Assembly: GCA_015075375.1 (NCBI GenBank)
Contig: JABTUM010000001.1
Coordinates: forward strand, 1 to 64,000
Source of the DNA: Planctomycetota bacterium
GTDB lineage: Bacteria > Planctomycetota > SZUA-567 > H5-PLA8
DNA length: 64,000 nt
Direction of reading: 5' to 3'
Under the pieces are notes generated by a model that did no database searches, had not been told where the DNA came from, and saw only the letters and a program-made list of their open reading frames with translations. Position numbers and translations under genes: made by a program. This document shows positions 54,842 to 64,000 of this stretch, piece after piece; positions within the stretch are counted from its first letter, which is position 1, and each line of letters starts with the position of its first letter.

Positions 54842-57800
54842 GCGAACAGTAGTCATCATCAAGGCTAAATTGACCGGGCCCACTTTCGCTCAAATTGTTA
54901 TAAGTAGCAGAGCCGCTCGGATTTGGAGCCTTGCCTCCAAGGGGTGGATATTCCCGCTTTTCCTCCGGCCCCCCTTTTGTTGTATCGTGACCTTCGCTCA
55001 AAATCTGATACCACTTTTCCGCTGCTTTTCTCACTGCCTCCGAAACTTTTTTCTTGCATTCCTTTTCATTTAAATCACATGGCTTATCTGCCTCAAAGCC
55101 ATTTAAGATTGGAAGCAATTCAGTCGTAATTCTAGATATGTAATTCTGAACGTGTCTCTGCTCATGGCCATAAATGCCACTTACACTATCCTTGCCCTTA
55201 AAAGCATCGGAAATGCGAATTGCAACATCGAGGGTCGCTTTACACTCGACCTTCAGGTATCTTACATTATTCCGAATCACTCCTGTCCTTGGGTCTACAT
55301 CTCTCGAATAGTCGCACTTTTCAGGACATCCCTTACAGCAGCAAACAATATCTAGCCTCGCGAACGTTCTGCCTTTCGGTATTGAGGCCCCAAGAATATT
55401 GTTCACTTTAATCGCAGGTAAATCCGCAAATTGCCAATCCATATTTTCAATGGTTTGCTTGCCATCATCTCCTTTTGAAAGCCCAGTAACTTCAAATGTC
55501 GAGAGCCCAACGCCATCAACCAGCCGAATAGGCATACTAAGAAGACTTTCAAAAAGATTAACCGATCCACCCCTAAACCCAATCGGATCCCTTGAAATAA
55601 ACCGCCCCAACTCCGCCGAGTAGTACCTATTCTTGTAATACATCAACCCCGTCTCGGCATCCAGCCGCTGTCCCGTATAGAACCACGGGTTGCCCAAGGC
55701 CGAAACCGAAGCCGTCACATCGTCCGTGGTAAACCACGTCGCGTCCGTGCCCGCCCCCGTGATGATGGTCGGCTTGCCGTACGCGTCATAGCTCTTGACG
55801 GCCTCGACGATGTTCCCGGACGCGTTCGTGATCGCGTGGACGGAGTAGAGGTGGTTGGAATGGTAATAGTACTTCGTGCCGGCGGCGTTACGCATCATCA
55901 GGACTTCGTCGAGATAGGTCCCGAACACGAAAAGCCGATCCGGCGCACTCACAGCCGCGCCGTTGTCGTATTCCGAAATGCACCGCCAGCCGTCATAGAT
56001 AAAGACCGTTGAATTTCCGTCGAAGGTCTTCTTCACGCGCCGGCGGAATGCATCGTAAACGTATTCGGCCGTGTCCGCGCCGACGGTGGCCGACTCCATC
56101 AGGTTCTCGAAATCCCACGTGTACGTCTGCCCGTTCGAGTTCGTCGTCAGGTTGCCCTTCAAGTCGTAGCTCAGCGAATTCGCGTTGACCGCCGTCAGTT
56201 CGTGGACGTCGTTGTGCGTGCGCGTCTCGACGCTCGCGCCGTTCGTGAACTGGTCCCAGTCGCCGACGAGGCTCAACTGCCAAGCCTGGTTAGGGCCGCT
56301 GCCCGAGCGCTGGAAGTCCACCAAGCGGTCTTCGTCGTCGTAATCGTACGCCTGGTTATCGGTCGTGTTGTGCCCGACGCCCTGGGTCAGGGGATTCTTG
56401 TTCGCGTCATACGTGTAGGTAAAGTTCGTCACGTTGGGCGTGTTGATCGAGGTCAGGCGGTCATCCGTGCGGTACTGCCGCGTTTCGACCTTTGAGTTTC
56501 CGAACGTGAGTGTCGTGCGGCGCATCCCGATGTCGTACACAAAAGTCCCGACGTTGACGGCGTCGTACTTCACGTTGGAAAGCTGATCGCGCGTCGTGAA
56601 CGTCTGCGCGACGACTTTTCCATTCGGGTACGTGATGGACGTGCGCCGGTCGGCGGCATCATAAGCGCTCGTGGTCGTGTAGGCGGTCGCATCCACGGTC
56701 AGCTTCTCGCTCGTCAGGCGGCTCCCGGAATCGTACGTCCGTTCCACCAAGGTATCGTACCGCCCGCAGTTGGCCGCGGTCAACCGGCTGGCTAAGTCAT
56801 ACGTGAAGGTATCCACGGAGGTGTCCGGGTAGGTCCGAGTCGTCAGGCGGTCCACGCGGTCGTAGGCGTACTCGGTCAGCTCTTCCTTTTGGTCCAAACG
56901 GAAGAGCATGCGCCCGCGCGCATCATAACCGAAGGCGACCCGCTCATTGTTGCTGGGCAGGCTATGGCCGGGGTAGATCTCTTCAACCTTTAGGTTGCGC
57001 GGATCGTAACCGAACGTGGTCGTGCTCGATTCGGCGTCGATCAGCGCCGTCAGGTTGGAATTTTCGTCGTACTGCCAGGTCGTGACGCCAGAGTTGCGGT
57101 CCGTGCAGCTTGTCTTTCTATCGCGAGCGTCATACGCGCACGTGGTCACCTGGGATTTGGCGTCCGTCGTCTCGACGAGGTTATTGTGGTTGTCGTAAGC
57201 GTACTCGGTCACGTCGCCGGTCGCCGCGCCGCCGCCGTCCACGCTCAGCGTGTCCGTGCAGTGGACTTCGCGGTCGCGCGCATCGAAGACACAGTCCATG
57301 CCGACGCCGTTGGGATCCCGAATCTTGACGCGGTTGGAGTTCGCGTCGTGGCCGTAGGCCGTCAGCCGATTATCCGGGTCCACCGTCGAAAGCACCCGGC
57401 CGATCCCGTCCGTGCGCTGCTTGGTGAGCTTGTTGAGCCCATCGTAAACCTTGGTTTCCAGGACGTTGCCCTGGGAGCCGCCGGTGCCGCTGGCCATCGT
57501 GTCGTAGACGATCTTGCGCGTATTCCCGTTCGGATCGATCGTCTTCACCAAGCGCCCGATCCCGTCGAAGACGCGCACGGTCTTGTTGCCCAGGGGATCG
57601 GTCTCTTCGACGGCCGAGCCCACGGATCCGGCGCCCAGCGCCAGGTCGGTCAGGTGCGCGGCGTAAGTGGCGTCCAGGCCGGTGGTGTCGGTCAAATCTT
57701 CGTCGTAGACCCAGGTCGTGGTCAGGCCGTCCGAGGCGTTCGTCCCGTGCGTCCCGGCGATCGTCGGATCGTTCTTGTCCACGTTCCCCACTTCGATCAG

Positions 57801-60800
57801 CCAGACGGTACGCGCGACCGGGCGGCGACGCGCGTCGTACTTGGTGGTGACTTCGTTGAGCGTGCTGGATGGATCGTGGTAAATGGCGTCGGCCAGCGTC
57901 GGATCCTGCGGGAAGCCGGACCAGTCGGCGACGGTGAACTCGTGGACCACGAGGTTGCGGCTGTCGCGGTTCCCGACGAAGGCCGCGCGCGTATCGGCGC
58001 TGCCGGCGTTCGCGTCCGCGTCGGCCTCGGGCTGCGCCTCGACCTTATGGAACCCGCAGCAGCGGCTCCAAAGCGTCGTCCACGTCTCGCCGCGCGCGTC
58101 GATGCGGTCCTTGCGGCGTTTGTCGAGCCAGTAGGTGTAGCTCTCCGTGGCCGCTTCCGCGCGCCCGAAGGCTTCGGTCACGCTCTTGAGGAGGTTGCGC
58201 CCAGTGTAGGCGTACTTCGTGATGAAGTTCCCGTCCGGCCCGGCCGCGAAGCTCCCGTCGGTCTGCTGCGCGAAGCTGCGCGGCAACTTCACTTCGGTGC
58301 GGTTTCCTTGGAGGTCATAGGCATATTCGGTCCGCGCGCCGATTTCCGTCACGTCGAAGGAGGCCGTGCCTACGTTGTAGATGCGCGCCGATTCGACCAT
58401 GGCGGCCATGCGCCCGCGCGAATCGTACTCGAAGGTGTCCTCGATCCCGCGCCCGTCCACGAGCGTCAAGACTTGGCCCTCGGCATCGTAGGTGCGGTCT
58501 TCGATCACGAACTTCGCGTTATTCGAAAAATCGCGCGCGAGCGTGGTTACGGTCGTACTTGACCCGCTGGGCGTGGTTTCGTTGACGGTGCGCAGCAGGT
58601 ACGGATCGCTCGCGGCATAGACGTAATGCGTGCGGCGGCCATAGGGGTCGGAGACGCGGGTCACTTCATTCTTCGTGAAGGTCGTGGTGGTTGTCAGCAG
58701 CTTCGCCGCGCCGCCGGTCCCGGAGCGGTTGGGCTGGACGTGCTCCTTGATCACGCGATTGCGGTAATCGTACTCGTAGCTGCTAGCGTTTCCGCGATCG
58801 GTGCAGTTCTCGCGCAGGCCCGAGCCGTAGCGGTAGGTGCAACTGAAGACCGCCTCGATGGCCGGGACGTTCGCGGCCGAAACGCGCTCGATCTGCCGCC
58901 CCGAGGCGTCAAAAGCGTACTCCGTCGTGTTCCCCTGCCGGTCGGTCTCCTGCACGATCAGATTCGCGTCCGCGCCCGTCCCGTAGGTGAAGATTTCCGT
59001 CGTCGCGTCGTTGTAGGTGATCGTCGTCACGCGGTTACGTTCATCGAAGGCGTACTGCGTCACGCGACCCAGCGCGTCGGTCGCCTGCGTTAGCCGCCCG
59101 GCGGCGTCGAAGGAGAAGAGCGTCTCGGCGTGGCCCGAGCCGGTGCTGTCCTCGGCCTCGGTGACTTTGGCCAGGTAATGATTTGAATCGTACTCGAATT
59201 CGGTGACGTTCCCGTTCGCGTCGGTGGCTTTCTTAAGCAGGAATTGGTGGGCGTGCCCGGAGGCGAAATACTCCCATTCCCAAGTTGCCGTTTCGGGCGT
59301 GGGTTCGGCGGAATCCCCGTCCCAAATTTTCCCCGTGGTTTTCGTGAGCATGTTGCCCAGGGAGTCATACGTGTATTCGGTCACGCGGTTGATGCGGTCG
59401 ATGTGGCGAGTGACCTGGTTAAAGCCGTTGTACTCAAAAGTCTCGAACGTGGTGTCGGGGTAGGTGATCTTGGTCGGGAATCCAGCCGCGTTGTACAGAT
59501 AGTCGCGTTGCCGGCCCGTGTTGTCCTTGATGAAGGTGGGCTCGTTTCGATACCAGGCCTGATAGTGGTTCGTGCTCGGGAAATTCAGGAACGTGAAGGT
59601 GGATTCGAGGGATTTGGTCACGCTGGCGTACGTGACGGGGTTCACGCCATCTACCGTGAAGGACCAACTTGTGGCGTACTTCGTTTCAGCGCCCAAGTAC
59701 ACGTGTTTCATCAGGCCATTGCCTTCGAAAATACAAGCGCGTGTGTACTCCGGGTCAGGAATGTTCAGGTAGGAAACTTCTCCCTCGCCATTGACGATCA
59801 TTCGAACCAGCGAAGCTGACTGCGGGAAAATGTCGTCGGGTACGGTCGAATCGTAGGTCGTGTAATTGCTCGTGAGGTACGCTTTGACCTTCCGGTCCAT
59901 GGGCGGCGCGGCGGCGTCGAAATACTGGACCACCGTGCAGTTCGAAACAGAATCGAACGAGCGATCAATCGTCGTGGCGGTGCCGTCCGGATGGGCCACA
60001 TCCGAGAGGTAGCCGTCCGTGTAATCGTACGCTAGGGTTTCCCCGTTGGGTACATCGACGGCGCTGACCACCCAACGCCCGGAGACCTGCGCGGCGTGGT
60101 AACTAAAGGTAGCCACCGCCCCGTAAGCGTCCGTCACGGTATCGATCTGCCACAAGCGCTGCTCGGAGCCCATGAGGTCGTCGCCGAGCTGGTACTTGTA
60201 GGCAACGGTGAGGCCGTACCCGGTGCGGTCTTCCACTTTGGTCAACCGCCCGAAGCGCGTGCCGTTGACGCTGATGACCTGGAAATGCAGCTTCCGGCCC
60301 ATCCAGGTGGTCATGACGGCCGTCTTAGCGCTGGCCTGGTCGCTGGTGAGGGCGCCTACCGAGTCATAGAGCCGCACGCCTTCTTTGCCGTTGTTCTTGT
60401 ACGCCACGTAGACGCCGTCCTTGGTGTCGTTGGGGCTGAACGGATGCACGTACGGGCCGTCCACGAAGCGCTCTTCGTTGAACATATGCGGATCGAAATA
60501 CTCGATCAGGCATTCGTTGTTGGCCGTGGTGATGAACTGGAGCTTGGCGTCGAAGTTCGAGTACGCGCCGGGGCCAAAGGAGCTTTCCCACGCCAGATCG
60601 CGGTAGCGATGAAACCGGACCAGTCCGAATCGCGGCAAGCGCGCGGCCTGTCCGCCCGGCAGCCCTCCCGGACCGCAGCCGCCGCAGCCGTCCGCGCCTT
60701 CGGGCGAGTAATAATCCGCGGCGTAATGGATGTGATTGAAAGACAGGTTGTCGATGATGCACTTCTTCGAGTGATGGTCGTCTCGCAACAGGCACTTCAA

Positions 60801-61097
60801 CGTTGGGCTCTCATAGCACTCGGGGTGGGTGCCAGGAACCCAGGTGATTTGTCCGTTCACGAGCATGCAGCATATGCAATCGTAAGGCTTAACGTTCTCG
60901 CAGAGTTCGATCGGTACCTTGGCGACCTCCTGCCCGCTCGATTCGGTGATGTGGTTGGAGGGGCTGTGCGTGACTTGTGCCTGGATGCTCGGCGCAAGCC
61001 CCGCTACCAAGACCAGCACCCCGAACAGTTTCGCGATCGTCCGCATGGCGTCGTTCTCCCGATATTTCATCCGCAAGCGTTCCAGTTTTCGATTCAT
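54792..61097 (-). CDS. Giant secreted YD-repeat (RHS) protein with HExxH tip
   Basis: 2101 residues. Signal peptide near residues 20-40 (IAKLFGVLVLVAGLAPSIQAQ). Cys-rich N-terminal region, then dozens of YD repeats (for example YDSLGNMLTKTTG, YDANSNRVKIRDPNG, YDARDRKTSCTDRN) forming the beta-cocoon shell. The core ends at LGRFISRDPIGFRGGSVNLFE. The variable tip (~250 residues) has IYGHEQRHVQNYI, a metalloprotease-like HExxH, and several Cys (CCCKGCPEKC). Likely an exported toxin carrier. Starts by ATGA overlap with the upstream gene. Confidence 0.93.
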   Translation of the reverse strand: MNRKLERLRMKYRENDAMRTIAKLFGVLVLVAGLAPSIQAQVTHSPSNHITESSGQEVAKVPIELCENVKPYDCICCMLVNGQITWVPGTHPECYESPTLKCLLRDDHHSKKCIIDNLSFNHIHYAADYYSPEGADGCGGCGPGGLPGGQAARLPRFGLVRFHRYRDLAWESSFGPGAYSNFDAKLQFITTANNECLIEYFDPHMFNEERFVDGPYVHPFSPNDTKDGVYVAYKNNGKEGVRLYDSVGALTSDQASAKTAVMTTWMGRKLHFQVISVNGTRFGRLTKVEDRTGYGLTVAYKYQLGDDLMGSEQRLWQIDTVTDAYGAVATFSYHAAQVSGRWVVSAVDVPNGETLAYDYTDGYLSDVAHPDGTATTIDRSFDSVSNCTVVQYFDAAAPPMDRKVKAYLTSNYTTYDSTVPDDIFPQSASLVRMIVNGEGEVSYLNIPDPEYTRACIFEGNGLMKHVYLGAETKYATSWSFTVDGVNPVTYASVTKSLESTFTFLNFPSTNHYQAWYRNEPTFIKDNTGRQRDYLYNAAGFPTKITYPDTTFETFEYNGFNQVTRHIDRINRVTEYTYDSLGNMLTKTTGKIWDGDSAEPTPETATWEWEYFASGHAHQFLLKKATDANGNVTEFEYDSNHYLAKVTEAEDSTGSGHAETLFSFDAAGRLTQATDALGRVTQYAFDERNRVTTITYNDATTEIFTYGTGADANLIVQETDRQGNTTEYAFDASGRQIERVSAANVPAIEAVFSCTYRYGSGLRENCTDRGNASSYEYDYRNRVIKEHVQPNRSGTGGAAKLLTTTTTFTKNEVTRVSDPYGRRTHYVYAASDPYLLRTVNETTPSGSSTTVTTLARDFSNNAKFVIEDRTYDAEGQVLTLVDGRGIEDTFEYDSRGRMAAMVESARIYNVGTASFDVTEIGARTEYAYDLQGNRTEVKLPRSFAQQTDGSFAAGPDGNFITKYAYTGRNLLKSVTEAFGRAEAATESYTYWLDKRRKDRIDARGETWTTLWSRCCGFHKVEAQPEADADANAGSADTRAAFVGNRDSRNLVVHEFTVADWSGFPQDPTLADAIYHDPSSTLNEVTTKYDARRRPVARTVWLIEVGNVDKNDPTIAGTHGTNASDGLTTTWVYDEDLTDTTGLDATYAAHLTDLALGAGSVGSAVEETDPLGNKTVRVFDGIGRLVKTIDPNGNTRKIVYDTMASGTGGSQGNVLETKVYDGLNKLTKQRTDGIGRVLSTVDPDNRLTAYGHDANSNRVKIRDPNGVGMDCVFDARDREVHCTDTLSVDGGGAATGDVTEYAYDNHNNLVETTDAKSQVTTCAYDARDRKTSCTDRNSGVTTWQYDENSNLTALIDAESSTTTFGYDPRNLKVEEIYPGHSLPSNNERVAFGYDARGRMLFRLDQKEELTEYAYDRVDRLTTRTYPDTSVDTFTYDLASRLTAANCGRYDTLVERTYDSGSRLTSEKLTVDATAYTTTSAYDAADRRTSITYPNGKVVAQTFTTRDQLSNVKYDAVNVGTFVYDIGMRRTTLTFGNSKVETRQYRTDDRLTSINTPNVTNFTYTYDANKNPLTQGVGHNTTDNQAYDYDDEDRLVDFQRSGSGPNQAWQLSLVGDWDQFTNGASVETRTHNDVHELTAVNANSLSYDLKGNLTTNSNGQTYTWDFENLMESATVGADTAEYVYDAFRRRVKKTFDGNSTVFIYDGWRCISEYDNGAAVSAPDRLFVFGTYLDEVLMMRNAAGTKYYYHSNHLYSVHAITNASGNIVEAVKSYDAYGKPTIITGAGTDATWFTTDDVTASVSALGNPWFYTGQRLDAETGLMYYKNRYYSAELGRFISRDPIGFRGGSVNLFESLLSMPIRLVDGVGLSTFEVTGLSKGDDGKQTIENMDWQFADLPAIKVNNILGASIPKGRTFARLDIVCCCKGCPEKCDYSRDVDPRTGVIRNNVRYLKVECKATLDVAIRISDAFKGKDSVSGIYGHEQRHVQNYISRITTELLPILNGFEADKPCDLNEKECKKKVSEAVRKAAEKWYQILSEGHDTTKGGPEEKREYPPLGGKAPNPSGSATYNNLSESGPGQFSLDDDYCSHGILQPQEALPREPRK
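55630..55921 (-). repeat. RHS core duplication, copy 1
   Basis: Segment of the main RHS gene that is repeated at 53700-54012 in the orphan cassette. Confidence 0.85.
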
Positions 61098-61837
61098 TCC
61101 GCATCCGGCGCCGGATGAAGCTCCGGGCCTTCGATCTCGACTTTGTATTTCACCTGACCCGAGGCCAGCGGCGAGCCGGCCAGGATGTTCACGTCGCCGG
61201 TCGTTCCGGCCGATGCCACAAAGTTGGCGGTGGCAACGCCCTGCTCGTCAGCACGAACGGTGACGCTGTTCAACTTGCTCTCGGCGAAGCTGCCCATGTC
61301 CAAGGATGTGAATGAGACCGGTGCGCGCGGCGGGGCTTTAACGGTGAGTTTCGTAGATGCTCCCGGCGCCAGGCGAATAAACCGATCGCCTTCGGCCGTG
61401 AGGGCTGGCACCTGCGGGCCGGGTTGCGCAGTCTGAAAGACTCGTCCGGGTTCGATGCTGTTCAGGTAGCGCTCGGGCTCGCGCTCGAACGCCTGCGCGT
61501 CGAAAGGCTGGGGCGGCAGCAAGATGGACACTTTGCTGCCGGCGTTCCCTGACTTGAAAGCCTCGGCCACCGAGCGGGCCTGAGGGCTGGCATCGGCTTT
61601 GACGGCCGTCAGCCGCGGGCGCTGAGCATCGTCAACCGACTTCGCGGGTTCGGTAGGAGCCTCGGATGACGGATCGTCGGCAGGGACGGATGTTTCACGG
61701 TCCTGCTTGAGAGAAGGCTGGCCCGGATTACTTCCTACGTCCAAGGTCCCTGGCGTACCGCGCGAGCGCAACGCCCAAAAGCCGCCCAGGACAGCGGCCA
61801 CCAGCAGCAGAACGATCGCCCAATTGCGTGCCGGCAA
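61094..61837 (-). CDS. Membrane-anchored protein co-encoded with RHS
   Basis: 247 residues. One N-terminal TM or signal anchor (AIVLLLVAAVLGGFWAL), a low-complexity Pro/Ser/Asp linker, and a C-terminal beta-rich region (FIRLAPGASTKLTVKAPPRAPVSFTSLD..., VTVRADEQGVATANFVAS) resembling an Ig-like or surface-domain fold. Its stop overlaps the RHS start by four bases, so it is translated with it and may help surface attachment or export. Family not recognised. Confidence 0.7.
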   Translation of the reverse strand: MPARNWAIVLLLVAAVLGGFWALRSRGTPGTLDVGSNPGQPSLKQDRETSVPADDPSSEAPTEPAKSVDDAQRPRLTAVKADASPQARSVAEAFKSGNAGSKVSILLPPQPFDAQAFEREPERYLNSIEPGRVFQTAQPGPQVPALTAEGDRFIRLAPGASTKLTVKAPPRAPVSFTSLDMGSFAESKLNSVTVRADEQGVATANFVASAGTTGDVNILAGSPLASGQVKYKVEIEGPELHPAPDAE

Positions 61838-62346
61838 GCGAGGACTCCCTATAGGCTCAGGCAGCGACCACCCGAGCGCAGCACATCCAAGCGCGTACTT
61901 TTAGGTTATACGGATGTTGTAGGCTTAGCGTTTACCTTCAAAAACGGCATCGTCAACGCAAGGAAGCAAGGATTTGAGGAAAATTCTCGGTCAAGAATTC
62001 CCACCCCTGTTTCAGGCACCTGTGGAAGGAACGCTCGTCTTGGCGCAATCGCCGTGGCTAAGCGCCGGCCCAGGCGCTCTATACGCCATACACGCATTGC
62101 GCCATATAGCATTTGCCCCTGAATTGCACAACGTAACCGTCAAGTACGTTTTGCGTTTCACCCTAAACGTCAATTACGTTTAATTTTTGAAACAAATGAA
62201 ACGTACGCAACACCCGAAACGTATTTCTTAACCTGGAACCAACTTGCAATCGTCCGGCCCCAGACGCTATCCTGCACTCGCTACCTTATAGAGGGGCGGC
62301 CTGAAGGCAGGCGCCTTCGGCACGCCAGGAACTTCGCGCAAACGTA
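61838..62346. other. Divergent intergenic region with TACGTT repeats
   Basis: About 510 bases between divergent operons. No gene supported. A 94-base stretch (62130-62223) has five copies of AACGTA/TACGTT, listed separately. Confidence 0.5.
62130..62223. promoter_or_regulatory. Cluster of five AACGTA/TACGTT hexamers
   Basis: AACGTA at 62130, 62200 and 62218; TACGTT at 62145 and 62175; a near match (AAACGTC) at 62165. Spacings are 15-30 bases with both orientations, in an A/T-rich pocket. Looks like an operator array upstream of either the RHS operon or the secretion operon. Confidence 0.45.
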
Positions 62347-63681
62347 TTGCGTATCCTGCTACGGGAGCACGCCTTGGGCGACTTGGACCGTATCGGAATT
62401 GTGCTGGGCCGCCGTCGTCTGGCTGGAGTGCGCCTCGAAGGCGCTCGCACAGTACGCAGCGCCGAAGTTCCGATTCTAAAGGTGGACTCTGCTTCCCAGG
62501 CCCTTACTTCGCTTTTAGCAGAACTAGGTGCGGCCGAAACTTCATCCCCGCCGGAGATCTTCCTCGCGCTCTCGCCGGCGTACTGTGCATGCGCCGATCG
62601 TGTCGCGACTCCTGCGCGCGGCGTGTCGCCGGAGGCAGTGGCCGGTTCGATGGCCGAGGGCCTCTCAGCCGGTGAGACCCTGGAAGAATTGTCGGTAGCG
62701 CACGCGGCGCTCGGACCGCAGATCGAGCTGATCGCAGCTCGAACGGCCGACTTGCGCGAATGGATTACCGCGATCGAGACCGCCTACCCCGGCGTGCGCT
62801 GGCGGGTGGTGACGAGTTTGCCGTCGCTGGTCGCGCGGTGGCCGAACGGATCAGAGTCCGACGCCAAGGCCTTCTGGGGCGGCGGCGATGGCGTGATCGT
62901 GAAAGGCGCAGACGCGCAGGCCGAAACCTGGCGGGCGTTTCCGGTGGCCGATGGCGACGAGGCCGCGACCCGGCACGTCACGAGGACGGCCGGCTCAAGC
63001 TCGCCGATCTCCAACTTAGGCCAGCACGAGACGCTCACACCGCTTCAGGCCGCCGCGCATGCGCTCACTCAGCTCAATGCCGACGAATTGCCCAACTTGG
63101 CCGTGACGTTGGGCAAAACCCAAGGCGCCTTGAGACGGCGCGTTTCGAAGTCCCTTTCCTGGGCCGTCGCCGGAGCGGCGCTGCTGCTTTTCTCCGCCGG
63201 CATCCTGTGCGAACAGCGCCGCCGCGCGTACGAAGACGCGCTGCTTGAAGTCGACCGCGCCGAACAGCGGCTCTGGGCTTCGGCGCAGCCCGACGCGAAG
63301 GCCCGCGATGGCCGCTTAGCCACAGTCCTGTTCTCGCGCGTACGCCAGCAGGAGCGCGCGGCGAAAGCCAACGACCTGCCCTCGGCGCTGGCCTTCTGGT
63401 CGGAACTGGCCGCGCAGATGCCGCATCCCAACAAGCTGGGCTTGAGCGTCGAGTCGGTCAGCTTGAGCCGCCACGAAGGACGTCTGGTGGGCCAAGTCCA
63501 GGCCGCGCCCGACGATCCGCTCAAGCATGCCGCGGCGCTGGAAGCGGCCTTGAACCAGGCCCCGCATTTGACCGCGCGCGGGGAGTTCGAAACACGCAGC
63601 GAGGCCGTGAGCGTGCGGCTGCGTCTGGATTACCGTCCGCCGCAAGCCGAGGCCGCTACTGCGAGCGAGGATGCGCCATGA
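62347..63681 (+). CDS. GspL/PilM-like general secretion pathway protein
   Basis: 444 residues; TTG at 62347 is the best start I can see. The N-terminal ~230 residues have an actin-like/GspL-type layout (LDRIGIVLGRRRLAGVRLEG, ISNLGQHETLTPLQAAA). One TM near residue 275 (AVAGAALLLFSAGILC), then a coiled-coil and ferredoxin-like domain (LGLSVESVSLSRHEGRLVGQVQA). This is the GspL order. Anchors the assembly platform of a type II secretion or type IV pilus system in the inner membrane. Overlaps the next gene by ATGA. Confidence 0.72.
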   Translation: MRILLREHALGDLDRIGIVLGRRRLAGVRLEGARTVRSAEVPILKVDSASQALTSLLAELGAAETSSPPEIFLALSPAYCACADRVATPARGVSPEAVAGSMAEGLSAGETLEELSVAHAALGPQIELIAARTADLREWITAIETAYPGVRWRVVTSLPSLVARWPNGSESDAKAFWGGGDGVIVKGADAQAETWRAFPVADGDEAATRHVTRTAGSSSPISNLGQHETLTPLQAAAHALTQLNADELPNLAVTLGKTQGALRRRVSKSLSWAVAGAALLLFSAGILCEQRRRAYEDALLEVDRAEQRLWASAQPDAKARDGRLATVLFSRVRQQERAAKANDLPSALAFWSELAAQMPHPNKLGLSVESVSLSRHEGRLVGQVQAAPDDPLKHAAALEAALNQAPHLTARGEFETRSEAVSVRLRLDYRPPQAEAATASEDAP

Positions 63682-64000
63682 AGCGTTCGCGCGCGGCTGT
63701 GCTCGCCGCCTCGGTCGTCCTGACGCTGTCCGCGGCCTGGGCGTTGGATCGTTATGGGGCATTGAGCGCCGAAAAGGAACGCTTCGAAGCGCGGGTGCAG
63801 GAACTGGGCACCGCCCGCAAGTTGCTCACGCTGTACCCGCAAGCGCTCTCTGGCGGCGGCGCGCGGCTCGATCCGCCAGCTTTGAAGTCGCTGGTGCAGC
63901 AACGCGGCGCCAAGCACGGCATCGCGCTCGTGTATCTGACCGAAAGCGACAAGGAGGCAGGCAAGGGCCTGCGCGAGCGCCAGGTAGTCGCGCGAGGCGT
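63678..64000 (+). CDS. GspM-like protein, truncated by window edge
   Basis: First 107 residues seen. N-terminal TM (AVLAASVVLTLSAAWAL), then a coiled coil (LSAEKERFEARVQELGTARKLL), as expected for GspM/PilO-type partners. Starts at ATGA overlap with the GspL-like gene. Continues beyond the window. Confidence 0.7.
   Translation, partial: MKRSRAAVLAASVVLTLSAAWALDRYGALSAEKERFEARVQELGTARKLLTLYPQALSGGGARLDPPALKSLVQQRGAKHGIALVYLTESDKEAGKGLRERQVVARG

Noticed and set aside
57186..58562. 458-codon plus-strand frame inside the RHS gene
   Set aside because: Shadow of the YD-repeat coding strand; Val/Arg/Gly-rich composition and no RBS.
61906..62112. 68-codon minus-strand frame in the divergent gap
   Set aside because: No RBS, mixed composition, no recognisable motif.

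Overview
The window looks like the chromosome of an uncultivated, GC-rich, Gram-negative (diderm) bacterium. It has RND/TolC efflux, lipobox lipoproteins, general-secretion GspL/GspM-like genes, a giant signal-peptide YD-repeat (RHS) protein and two ECF sigma/anti-sigma pairs. This mix recalls Planctomycetota or related uncultivated phyla, but no rRNA or marker gene is present and the assignment is only a guess. A poly-C run at base 4 suggests a contig edge. At least two loci carry frameshifts that could be real decay or assembly indels.

Layout. (1) 1-17 kb is an accessory island. It holds a compact replication module (Zn-finger protein, helicase-like ATPase with a four-Cys cluster, family-A DNA polymerase), a ferredoxin-adenylate cyclase fusion, and a complete type I restriction-modification operon (hsdM-hsdS-[ImmA/IrrE + PIN toxin-like pair]-hsdR). 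A scatter of small HTH-like or basic ORFs follows. (2) 17-21 kb is a minus-strand redox/envelope cluster: a HEAT-repeat peroxiredoxin-like protein with an in-frame TGA (predicted selenocysteine), a TlpA-like lipoprotein, a YHS protein, a tiny lipoprotein, a thioredoxin-TPR protein and a DUF1858 protein. A GT-C glycosyltransferase is divergent. (3) 22.9-24.8 kb is a mercury module: MerR with a textbook 20-bp-spacer promoter, a CopZ-like/MerT/MerP fusion, and a 52-residue Cys-rich protein. (4) 24.9-39.9 kb is a ten-gene minus-strand array of the arsenosugar/'rSAM-selenodomain' type: ArsM-like methyltransferase, PiT transporter, DUF255 thioredoxin protein, ArsS radical SAM, a DUF3179 protein with a second in-frame TGA and bacterial SECIS, a TVP38-DUF547 fusion, a MerA-like flavoprotein, a histidine-kinase-like ATPase, a phosphatase-kinase fusion, and a triple glycosyltransferase fusion.

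(5) 40-44 kb has two divergent ECF sigma/anti-sigma pairs flanking degraded DNA and a broken IS630 element. The plus-strand pair runs into (6) an RND-MFP-TolC efflux operon (45-51 kb). (7) An IS481/IS3-type integrase lies at 51.5-52.6 kb. (8) 53-62 kb is an RHS locus: a secreted 2101-residue YD-repeat protein with an HExxH tip, a two-TM protein overlapping its 3' end, and a downstream orphan tip cassette with a different HExxH domain. (9) The right edge starts a GspL/GspM-like operon.

How they fit together: the cores are metalloid/metal handling (As, Hg), thiol/selenol redox chemistry, and defence or conflict (type I RM, toxin-antitoxin, RHS). The most notable result is two independent UGA-interrupted genes, each restored by UGA=Sec to a UxxC motif, each with a perfect 7-bp stem and an almost identical CGUG(U/C) apical loop at the right distance.
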